Assembly (NCBI GenBank): GCA_013054445.1
Contig: JAAMPI010001639.1
Span: forward strand, 1 to 11,931
Length of the DNA stretch: 11,931 bases
Direction of reading: 5' to 3'
Source: Cudoniella acicularis
Taxonomy: Eukaryota; Ascomycota; Leotiomycetes; Helotiales; Helotiaceae
Both the position numbers and the translations under genes were made by a program. Below are positions 1 to 6,942 of this stretch, in pieces (the first letter of the stretch is position 1; the number at the start of each line of letters is the position of its first letter). Under the pieces are notes generated by a model. It was not told where the DNA came from. It saw only the letters and a program-made list of their open reading frames with translations, and searched no databases.

Positions 1-108
1 AAAAAGGCTTAGATCGAGGCAGGGAACCGCAAAATTAGTGAGGAGGACTCTGATTCGTCTATAGAATCTACTGCTACGGGCGATTGTATAGAAGTTCAAG
101 ATTCGTAG
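1..108 (+). other. possible C-terminal coding tail of a decayed transposase, truncated at window edge
   Basis: Frame 1 from base 1 reads through one stop (TAG at 10-12) and then gives an acidic, Ser-rich tail (ISEEDSDSSIESTATGD, then CIEVQDS) ending in TAG at 106-108. Short acidic tails with a CIEV-like end followed closely by non-coding DNA resemble the C-termini of fungal pogo/Fot1-type DDE transposases. The internal TAG could be a CAG-to-TAG change. Downstream, GGTGGTC occurs twice (131-137 and 151-157) in a G-rich stretch, as subterminal transposon repeats often do. No catalytic domain lies inside the window, so the family assignment is an inference and the peptide could belong to another protein. 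Confidence 0.28.
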
Positions 109-1207
109 ATTTAATAGGGTTGGAAGGGGGTGGTCTAGAATTAAGCGAGGTGGTCCAAATAGGGGGGGTGGGGACTTATGGAGACACTCGCAATGGGATA
201 GAGTCTCGCCCTAGAGAGACTCAAAACTAATTTTCTCAGCTAGGTACGATCCCTAATAAATAGGCTTTCACAAAGTCAGCGGGCGGCTCAGGCGGCTCGG
301 GAGTCGGAGTAAACCCCAATCAGTCACTTGAAAAGTTAAACCACTTACAAAATGCAAAAATATTCAAGCATAACTCGGATTGAACTTTATAGGGATACTT
401 AGATGTTTGAGTGAATAGAGAACAAATTTTTTTTTGTGGTTGGTTTAATATTTTGAAGTAATTTTGGCGATTTTGTGCCTCTATCTTTTCACTTTCCGCA
501 CCAACCAAGAGTTTTCCTTTCAATCTTTCCAATCCGAATCAAACTTGATTTAAAAGTGCAACCATCTAGACGCCAAAAAATAAAGGTATAACATACATGG
601 AGCCCAGCGCATAGTTGTGTGCCCCCTCGATGATTCAGCGGTCTACCTTTGCGCTGTTTTCTAAAACACTTCCAAATAATTCAAAAAAGATGAAAAACTA
701 CTCAATGGCTGAGCAGGTATACTTAAATAGTATAGACCAGTTGTGACATTTTAATTTGAATAATATCTTTCGATAATAATGCGCCCCGAAGTGCTTCGGG
801 TCCTTCATGTAGAGCCTGGACGTTGTGGCATGAGCCGCTAAACATTTGAACAGATAAAAAGTATAACATTCGGTGTTAGAGCTGTAAAAAAGTGTCTTCT
901 ATCGAGATTAATGAACTGGTGACCTTTGGTTGTCGGACTTTGGTTCGCAAAATTGAAATTGCGGACATGCTTACAGATCATATGCAATATTCGGCCGAAC
1001 ACGTACGACTTGCAGTAACTCCGCGCCGCACTACGAACTACTAACTACATGAATAGCAGCTGCTTGCTGTCTAGAAGGTACAAGAACAGAACACAGGTTC
1101 CGACATTTCACATTGGTCCCCAGATATCGCATGTGCCTCTGTTAAGATTTAACTACAACCTCCCTCGCGTCTTTACAAGAAACCCGTCGATTTATTCTCG
1201 ATGCAAG
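109..1207. other. non-coding spacer upstream of the NmrA-like gene
   Basis: No convincing gene is seen on either strand. The only longish open frame on - (320-532) has random-looking composition and no recognisable motif. The left part (about 120-200) is G-rich and may belong to the transposon remnant at 1-108. The part from about 540 to 1040 is AT-rich and presumably contains the promoter of the gene starting at 1208, but no decisive TATA element is visible. From 1049 onward the frame of the NmrA-like gene is open upstream of its chosen start. Confidence 0.5.
785..800. repeat. short perfect hairpin
   Basis: CCCGAAG (785-791) and CTTCGGG (794-800) form a perfect 7-bp inverted repeat separated by TG. 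It stands out as a GC-rich island in an AT-rich spacer about 410 bp upstream of the NmrA-like start. No function can be assigned; it may be a fragment of an old repeat. Confidence 0.4.
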
Positions 1208-2280
1208 ATGAGTGACATTAAAATCCTTACAATTTTCGGTGCCACAGGCCGTAAGGAAACTCTCTTATTGTGACCCCTTTATTCGGAGATAGCAGGAAAA
1301 ACCCTCGACCAACGTCTAATTTTTCTCCTCACCGCAGGCTTACAGCACGTCAAGATACTGATGTTTTGTGCTTTCTAGAACAAGGCGGATCAGTACTCAA
1401 ATATGTTCTCGCCGACCCGATTCTTTCTAAAACCTATCGAATTCGCATCATCACCCGCGACCTCTCCAATGCGCTCCTAGCCCCCCTATCAGAGAAAGGA
1501 GTCGAAATCTTCCAAGCAGACGCCAATTCCCTCCCATCACTCAAGCTCGCTTTAGCCGGCACCCACACCGTATTCACTCTCACATCCTCAACCTTCACTC
1601 CCAACGCCAAAACTCTAGAAATTACCCAAGGAAAGAACATCGCTGACGCTGCAATTTCAGCCGGAGTCTCCTATTTCATTTTTAGTACGCTTCCTAATAT
1701 AACCAAAATATCTGGGGGAAAATACACACAAGTCCATCACTTCGACGCGAAAGCCGAAATCGAAGAGTATATACGTACCTTGCCTATCAAAAGTGCTTTC
1801 TACAACCCCGGAAGCTTCATGCAGAACTTCTTGAATGCATTAGCACCGCAAAAGCAACCAGATGGAACATATGTCATCGCAACGGTTGGAAGCCCAGAAA
1901 CAAGACTTCCGTTGCTAGATCCAGTGGGAGATAGTGGGAAGTTTGTTGGTGCCATTCTTGCTGAGCCAGAAAAGTATGAGGGGAAGACTTTGTGTGCTGC
2001 CGGGAGTTTGTATACGTTTGAAGAATGCGCTAGAATTATTGGGCAAATTAGTGGGAAGAAAGTTGTTTATTTGCAGATCGATGAGAGTGTTTTGAGGGGA
2101 ATGGTACCGAAGGAGCTAGCGGATACGTATGTGGAAATGGCTTTTTATTATCAGGATTTTGGGTATTTCGGTCCTGGGACGGAAGAGTTGGTGCAATGGG
2201 CATCGGAGAATGCAACGCGAGTTTTGACGGGATTCGAGGAATGGCTAAAGAGCAACCCATTGCCTTCGTTAGAAGCGTGA
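1208..2280 (+). CDS. NmrA-like family NAD(P)-binding protein, two exons
   Basis: Predicted 314-aa protein of the NmrA-like branch of atypical short-chain dehydrogenases. These cytosolic Rossmann-fold proteins bind NAD(P) and act either as redox-sensing regulators or as reductases. Exon 1 is 1208-1250 and exon 2 is 1379-2280. The 128-nt intron (1251-1378) has a GTAAGG donor, a TACTGAT branch-like site at 1356-1362 and a TTTCTAG acceptor. Splicing rebuilds the glycine-rich dinucleotide motif GATGQQGGSV at residues 11-20 directly after the first beta strand (KILTIFGATG). Without splicing this motif is destroyed. Further family signatures are IRIITRD (strand 2 with a basic residue), a FxFSTLP-like segment, and KAEIEEYIR followed by an NPGSFMQNF segment. 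Length is normal for the family. The frame is open upstream to an ATG at 1049, giving an optional basic 53-residue leader; the shorter start is preferred because it matches the usual N-terminus. The exact substrate is unknown. Confidence 0.88.
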
Positions 2281-2434
2281 TTGAGAGATAGGGATTTACT
2301 ATCATTCACGAGTGATAGGACTTAATCAGTTAATATAAGCACTCCCTAGTTATTTATAGGTTGTAAAGAGTGAATTTACGAGCCAAGGTACAGTACAAAC
2401 GGTCAGCCATAATTCTGCAATCTGAGGTAAATCA

Positions 2435-2461
2435 GAGTGAGTGGTCCTTTGGAACTCACTC
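2435..2461. repeat. 3' hairpin downstream of the NmrA-like gene
   Basis: GAGTGAGT (2435-2442) pairs with ACTCACTC (2454-2461). Inside it TCC (2445-2447) can pair with GGA (2451-2453) around a TTT loop, leaving a GG bulge. The hairpin lies about 155 bp past the stop codon and 31 bp before the palindromic element. It could be a 3' UTR structure or an old repeat edge; nothing in the sequence decides between these. Confidence 0.4.
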
Positions 2462-2492
2462 CGAGAGAAACTTATTAGACGCTAGACAGGCC

Positions 2493-2772
2493 TAGGCTGC
2501 GTGATGGGTAGTGGGTAGTACCCATTACCCGCGGGCTACCCACCACGGGTACTACCCACCCGCGGGTGGGTAGTACCCACGGGTGGGTGATAGTTTCTCT
2601 TACTCCTATATGGGTACCGCGGTACCGTATACATAAATATTACATAAATTTATGTAATATTTATGTATACGGGTACCCGCGGGTACCTATATAGGAGTAA
2701 GAGAAACTATACCCACCCGTGGTGGGTAGCCCGCGAGTAATGGGTACTACCCACTACCCATCACGCAGCCTA
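2493..2772. mobile_element. large palindromic MITE-like element flanked by TA
   Basis: The element body (2495-2770, 276 bp) is an almost complete inverted repeat flanked by TA on both sides (2493-2494 and 2771-2772), as expected for a TA target-site duplication. The outer arms 2493-2550 and 2715-2772 match over 58 bp with one mismatch (C2529). The innermost arms 2625-2648 and 2649-2672 are perfect over 24 bp and have no spacer, the axis being between 2648 and 2649. The outer and middle parts are built from GGGTA/TACCC and CCCGCGGG blocks; the core is AT-rich. The left arm carries 34 extra bases (2551-2584). No open reading frame is present, so if mobile it is non-autonomous. TA flanks fit Tc1/mariner-pogo type integration, but the terminal sequence GGCTGCGTGATGGG is not one I recognise. 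It lies between the NmrA-like gene and the membrane-protein pseudogene. Confidence 0.75.
2547..2578. repeat. nested perfect 32-bp palindrome in the left arm
   Basis: Bases 2547-2578 are perfectly self-complementary around the axis between 2562 and 2563, with GGGTACTACCCACCCG as the left half. Most of it lies in the 34-base segment present only in the left arm of the large palindromic element, and so it forms a secondary hairpin branching from the main stem. Confidence 0.8.
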
Positions 2773-3005
2773 TTGATATCACAAAAGTCCACCTAGGTCT
2801 TTTCGTGTTTTTGCAAAGATATTATAGTTCCTATTATACAGTTCGAAACATTTACACTCTCTTTGAAGAGTGACTTCTGAACATATATGATTACACGGCG
2901 AAAACAAAAAATAAAAAATCTTTCCCCCTTCCAAATCCGGTACAAATGAAATTCCGTTCATGTTGCAAATCTAGGTCATGTATGACAACACGTAACCGAA
3001 AGGAT

Positions 3006-3943
3006 TTAAGTCTCCATAACGCTCTGATATCGACTTTCATGCCCCTCAGGGAGGTCAGCCTCGACCCACGGGCTATCTGGGTCTTCACTCATATATGAGT
3101 GGAAAACATGAAGCGTGGATCCTACTCCAATAACTGAGAGTATTGTCTGACCTGCTGCTGCGAGACTGTGAACACCGTCAATCTCGTTCCAGCTAATAGT
3201 GAGTTCGACTGCAGCAGTCACAATGACAGCAACTATAAGTCGCAATATTGCTTCGATATTTTGCTGGAAAGTACTAAGAATGAGTTAGTTCCTTTGAAAC
3301 TATCAGTATCTATAATTAAAATCCAGTATTTTGGGTTTTCTCCCTCCTCCGGTTTTGTGAGCCATTTCACCAAATAACAAAATGCTAAGAAAACAACAAC
3401 TATGCAGAACCCCAGTAATACAGCGTACAAAGCCAGATTTGCAATTTTAAAACCGCGGCTGGTGAATAGAATCTTGGCAAATGCGAAACCAAATGTTTGG
3501 CAAGATTCGGGTTCCTGCCCACAAATGGCAATTTTAGTGCTCCAGAACCAAATTTGGTAAATCGCCATAGCCATTAAAACAGTGTAATCAACCACGCTAA
3601 AAAGTGACCCTTGCTTTTTCTTCGTCCATCTGCTCGGGTCATATCGAGGAGACATGCAGATGAGCGTTCTCTAAATGTATAGGGGCACGAGGTACAAATT
3701 GTATCCGAAGGTGAGTTGGAGGATAATATACACTTCAACAGGTTGAAGCACATTCTCGGTCGTTTAGATAACGAGTGCAATGAAGGTTGCTAGGATGAAA
3801 TGACTGTTCGAGAACCGTAAATTGTCTATCTCGGAGGGAGCTATGAATACTGCTAAGATTGCTGAATACCATTGTAGGTAGAACGCAATTCGAATTCCAA
3901 GACCGTACATGTCGGAATTGTCGTTGATATTACAGGTGGCCAT
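3006..3943 (-). pseudogene. multi-pass fungal membrane protein gene, interrupted by two in-frame stops
   Basis: Reading on - from ATG at 3943-3941 (context ACCATGG) gives a protein with about seven hydrophobic segments and the conserved-looking opening [20 protein letters not shown]. It resembles an uncharacterised family of fungal plasma-membrane-type proteins, which I know only as hypothetical. The frame stays protein-like through TAA at 3766-3764 (codon 60) and TAG at 3673-3671 (codon 91). The stretch between them, with VEVYIIL and NLYLVPLYI, is a good membrane helix, and SPRYDPSRW follows in the same frame. Near 3290-3263 the frame changes and resumes as QNIEAILRLIVAVIVTAAVE, ending at TAA near 3006. 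A 107-nt intron (3370-3264; GTGAAA donor, CTAAC branch, CCAG acceptor) would restore that frame, but at the cost of removing coding-like sequence; otherwise it is a frameshift. A weak 102-nt intron (3772-3671, GTTATC donor) could remove both stops while deleting a helix. I favour a pseudogene; a truncated protein starting at 3655 is possible. Confidence 0.6.
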
Positions 3944-4801
3944 GGTAAGTTGTCGCTTTCTCTTGTACTTGCTGGAAGGAGCTCAAGGTTGAAAAAAAAG
4001 AAAAATTTTCAAAATTCTGGATTTGTGCGTTTGTGTCTGACTGTTCCACAAGGCTAGTTCCGTGAAGACGGCAGAAATACTAAGACATGGCTGGAAGCCT
4101 GGAACAAACTCTATTAGGTCAGTATATTAAAAGATTATTTGGATTAATTTATTAATAATTAATTAATTTGATTAATAGATTAGTAAGTAAGAGTTTTTAA
4201 AGGTTTTTAAGATCATTTTAGATTCTAGAGTTATCTTGATTATTCTTTATTTATAAAGGTGGTTCTAGAGGGCTAGAGTCGCTAAATAATTGGCCTAATA
4301 GTATTTTATCTTAGCCGAGAGTCCTGTAACTGTTACCTGGCCTTTTTAGAAACATTTTTGGGCTAATTAGAAGCTTTTCTAGACCGATTAGAAGCTTTCG
4401 CTTATATATACCTTCTTACCTAGGCTTAGCGTCAAATAACCTTAGGCCTTAATCGGACTTTATATTATCTTCCGTAAATACTTATCACGTGACTGTATTA
4501 ATTAATTAATCATTAATTAAATCAAATCAAATCATTTCACACATTATATTAGGTCGACCTTTGACACACTTTTATACACTCTGACTCCAGATCAGGGGAA
4601 ATCAATTGCGTAGTAATTTCTTTTGAGTTAATTAAAGGATAATCTGTCACCCATCAGTTTCAGATTTCAGTTTCGGGACGTTTTCAATTGGTCCTTCTAT
4701 ATCTACTCCCTTTTCATAGGCCCAAAAATTCCACAGGCTTGCTATACTATGAATTTATACTTCATGCAATGATAAAATGTTCCTTCATACTGTACTACGC
4801 T
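3944..4801. other. AT-rich non-coding spacer
   Basis: No credible gene is seen on either strand. The stretch from about 4120 to 4550 is strongly AT-rich with TTAATTAA-type runs and is listed separately as a candidate element. ATTAGAAGCTTT occurs twice (4368-4379 and 4387-4398). Base composition differs sharply from the flanking exons, which fits old, mutated repeat DNA. The part nearest 4801 is the 3' flank of the copper-binding protein gene. Confidence 0.5.
4112..4555. mobile_element. candidate degenerate non-autonomous transposon bracketed by a 9-bp direct repeat
   Basis: TATTAGGTC occurs at 4112-4120 and again at 4547-4555, enclosing 426 bp of AT-rich DNA. Just inside both ends lie imperfect inverted AT-rich stretches (about 4132-4175 on the left and about 4497-4534 on the right), with matching GATT/ATTTG and TTAATTAAT blocks. 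A 9-bp duplication would suit a Mutator-like or, loosely, a hAT-like insertion. The inverted similarity may simply reflect low complexity, and the extreme ends match poorly. There is no coding capacity. The inner sequence with TATATATA (4404-4411) could instead be part of an old LTR. Confidence 0.3.
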
Positions 4802-5616
4802 CTATAGTAGCCAGATCATGACCAAGAAGCCAAGACCTGTTGCTACTCCAGAGACGAACATCGAGCTTGAAGTGCCAACTGTAGAACCAGATGATGTCTT
4901 CGTGCTGCTTGAATTTGCTGCAGAGGATGTTGATGTAGTTGAGCCGTTGACCTCTTGGTTGACCACTGATGAGGTGATGCCTGGTGAGTTGGTGCAATTA
5001 CTTCCGGAGAGGAGAGTGGCTCTAGACGAGAAGGTGATGTCGGCGCACTTCAAGTTCCAGTTAGTCTTGTAGTCTTTCCAATTACAAGCTTTTAATACAA
5101 CAGCGGAGAGTTACTTGGTTAGGGAAATTTTAGACGACTTACATTATAAAGTGCACTACCACTTGCTCCGATAGTCACAACTTGGAGACTCGCATTTTGA
5201 CCATCAGAGACACTGACTCCAGCCGGGAGTTTGATTTCCGGGAGACAGAGAGTTCCATTTCCAGTAGAGTTCAGGAACGGGTTGGTGAGGGTGATGTTGA
5301 AGGTTGGGTAGTCAGTTCCGAGGCCCAGGTTAGCGAAAATGTAGGTCCACGGATGATGGAGGTCGAGGTTGAGAGAACCGCCAGTTAAAGGCCAGAGGGT
5401 GCGATTGGTCGCGGCCGTTTGGTTGACGTTAGCACCTGGGGTAGTAGTTAGATGTGAAAATTAAAAAGGATCATTAGGAAGGGACAAACACGGATAAATC
5501 CATTGGGAGGCACCAGTTGCAAAGGAATCACCACGCATTTCTGGGTAGGCGATTGTGAAGTGGGCGGTGGCTGCGGAAGCCAGAACCAGGAGAGACGTGA
5601 GAGTTTTGGCGAACAT
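4802..5616 (-). CDS. BIM1/X325-type copper-binding LPMO-like protein, GPI-anchored, three exons
   Basis: Predicted 221-aa cell-surface protein related to the fungal X325 / BIM1 (CBI1) family, LPMO-like proteins that bind copper and, where studied, aid copper uptake instead of cutting polysaccharides. Exons on -: 5616-5490, 5435-5143 and 5047-4802. Introns are 54 nt (5489-5436; GTTTGT, CTAAC branch, CCAG) and 95 nt (5142-5048; GTAAGT, CTAAC branch, GAAG). Residues 1-18 are a signal peptide ending in AATA, so mature residue 1 is His19, the expected first half of a copper-binding histidine brace (HFTIAYPEMRGDSF). H69/H70 in LDLHHPWTYIF and Asp143 in NCADITF are candidate further ligands. C43, C106, C141 and C158 can form two disulfides, and several N-glycosylation sequons are present. 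Residues from about 162 to 205 are Ser/Thr-rich, followed by a hydrophobic C-terminus (GVATGLGFLVMIWLL) typical of GPI attachment. All splice phases agree. An in-frame ATG at 5736 was rejected because it would bury the signal peptide. Confidence 0.9.
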
Positions 5617-5973
5617 CTTGATGGTTGGACAATTGGTGACTTCAACTTGATATTTCTGTTGAGAACGAAAGCAGTGAGGTGGTTTAAATGGAAGCCTCAA
5701 AGGGTTGATCTTATTTTTTAGTCTCAAAACCGTCAATCTCTAGAGGGCCCCCGACTTTTTGTAGCTGCCATTTCCCACGCTGGCAGCAGGGTTATCAATT
5801 AACCCCTCAATTCAAGCCTCCACGCCATCTCACTATCCTTCAAATTCAGGGTCTAGAAGATACTAGCCTCCACATCTTTTAGAAGCTCATATGTAAGAAA
5901 AATCCCTGGGCCCGACGCTTCGCCCAATCCCGAGAAGCTTACCTTCCCCAGACCATTGCGCGTGCATTAGCCT

Positions 5974-6000
5974 TGAGAGACGACTCGGACGAGTCTCTCA
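5974..6000. repeat. overlapping inverted repeats
   Basis: TGAGAGAC (5974-5981) and GTCTCTCA (5993-6000) form an 8-bp stem with an 11-nt loop. An alternative hairpin, GACTCG (5982-5987) with CGAGTC (5990-5995), competes for some of the same bases. The site lies about 360 bp upstream of the copper-protein start. No function can be assigned. Confidence 0.4.
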
Positions 6001-6180
6001 GCCGTCGCTGTAGCTAGTAAAACACACTTTCAAGTGAGATTCGGCAACTCAGCCGTGTGAATATACAAGCAGCGGGTAAACCTTCTCAAGAGACTTCATG
6101 TGCCAAGGTTGTGAGGCTGCAGGAACTTCTTGGCATTGGAGACGCTCAAGAACGAAAGTCTCTTGGCAAGCAAGTGAATT

Positions 6181-6219
6181 GAGCAACTAGGGTTCTTGGC
6201 AGGCGAGCAAACTTGCTCA
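6181..6219. promoter_or_regulatory. cluster of TTGCTC copper-response-like hexamers
   Basis: The hexamer TTGCTC occurs three times in 38 bp: on - at 6181-6186 and 6205-6210, and on + at 6213-6218. The last two form an inverted pair (GAGCAA-AC-TTGCTC), and the one at 6205 extends to a full TTTGCTC on - (GAGCAAA, 6205-6211). TTTGCTC is the known core bound by copper-sensing Mac1/Cuf1-type regulators in yeasts. The cluster lies about 565-605 bp upstream of the BIM1-like start codon, a gene class induced by copper starvation in fungi studied so far. Binding here is inferred from sequence alone. Confidence 0.35.
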
Positions 6220-6353
6220 TATTCTCGCAATTGCCCCCGGGAACTCGAAAGCGTCAAAATCTTCGCAGAAAGAAAGCATCTCAATTCATTGTGATAAAAA
6301 CATATAAGCTTATTGGCCCGGGAACTTCACTTGATAATAGGCTCCGTTCCTGC

Positions 6354-6360
6354 TGAGTCA
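6354..6360. promoter_or_regulatory. TGAGTCA bZIP (AP-1/GCN4-type) consensus site
   Basis: A perfect TGAGTCA, the consensus of Gcn4/CpcA-type bZIP factors, lies in the divergent intergenic region about 520 bp upstream of the riboflavin-kinase-like start. A 7-bp match is weak evidence on its own. Confidence 0.25.
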
Positions 6361-6738
6361 TGTTTCACGCCGTCTATAACTCCATGAGATCGTGATCCGC
6401 CATCCTGGCACGGAGAATTATTTCGGAGTCTGGACTTCCAGAAATGTCTGTTTCTTCTCAAGTATTATTTCACCATTATGTCAAGATTATCCGCGTCGAT
6501 GATGAAGCATGTGAGCGCGTTGCGTTGATCGCTTCTGACAAGGCGTAGGCTGGCGAAGGTAGAAGTCTCAGAGCTGAATTTGATTTGACTTGTGGTAAAG
6601 GGATTATTCGTGTGTCTTGCTTTGTTTTCAAGAAATATTACTTGCGAACTTGTGACTTGGCGAGGTTTTCAAAAGCTTTAAAGGGGTAGATGAAAAGGGG
6701 GTCGCTTCTCTCGCTTAAAATGCCTCGGCAATGTGGAG

Positions 6739-6751
6739 TGACGTCGCGTCA
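6739..6751. promoter_or_regulatory. inverted TGACG half-sites (CRE/bZIP-like)
   Basis: TGACG-TCG-CGTCA is an inverted pair of bZIP half-sites with a 3-nt spacer and overlaps the near-CRE octamer TGACGTCG. It lies about 127 bp upstream of the ATG at 6878, a plausible proximal promoter position. Factor binding is inferred. Confidence 0.35.
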
Positions 6752-6840
6752 AACCTAGGTGAGACTGAGACATTCATTTCACTGATCCGAAAAGCTTCAT
6801 TTTTCCACCACCTCGCAACTTGAGGCGCGACATTTTAATC

Positions 6841-6942
6841 ATGTCTTCTTCACCTTTGTTGTTCGAACTCATCGATTATGGACGCGCCAAGAGGAAATGT
6901 GGGAAATTGGGAGATTCACTCGGATCCGCCACCGTACCGTGA
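6841..6942 (+). CDS. overlapping upstream ORF, 33 codons
   Basis: ATG at 6841 opens a 33-codon frame (MSSSPLLFELIDYGRA...) that ends at TGA 6940-6942, past the ATG at 6878 of the main gene and in another frame. If it lies in the mRNA leader, it would hinder initiation at 6878 unless leaky scanning occurs. There is no evidence that the peptide itself is functional. Alternatively transcription may start downstream of 6841. Confidence 0.3.
   Translation: MSSSPLLFELIDYGRAKRKCGKLGDSLGSATVP

Larger units (their letters stand above)
5617..6840. other. divergent intergenic region between the copper-protein gene (-) and the riboflavin-kinase-like gene (+)
   Basis: About 1.2 kb without a credible gene. 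It must contain the promoters of both flanking genes. Visible elements are listed separately: an inverted repeat at 5974-6000, clustered TTGCTC hexamers at 6181-6218, a TGAGTCA site at 6354-6360 and TGACG half-sites at 6739-6751. CTTGGCA recurs several times between about 6120 and 6205 without forming a regular tandem array. The - open frame at 6096-6284 has no recognisable features. Confidence 0.5.

Noticed and set aside
1270..2280. Unspliced 336-aa version of the NmrA-like protein starting at 1270
   Set aside because: Its first ~36 residues are intron translation; splicing from 1208 restores the glycine-rich nucleotide-binding motif.
2048..2305. Open frame on - opposite the NmrA-like gene
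   Set aside because: Shadow of the coding strand with no recognisable domain.
2595..2710. Intrinsic (bacterial-type) terminator from the long hairpin
   Set aside because: The window is eukaryotic and there is no terminal U-run logic; the structure is far longer than a terminator.
2493..2772. Reading the GGGTA/TACCC blocks as telomere-like repeats
   Set aside because: The units are arranged as an inverted repeat and not as a tandem one-strand array, and lie between ordinary genes.
4321..4545. Solo LTR starting at TGTAACTGTTACC
   Set aside because: No matching CA end with a 4-6 bp target duplication could be found.
4818..5072. 84-aa frame on + opposite exon 3 of the copper-binding protein
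   Set aside because: Acidic antisense shadow of a Ser/Thr-rich coding region, and not supported by any motif.
5461..5736. 91-aa - frame as a separate gene
   Set aside because: It is the first exon of the copper-binding protein plus read-through into 5' leader and intron; the real start is at 5616.
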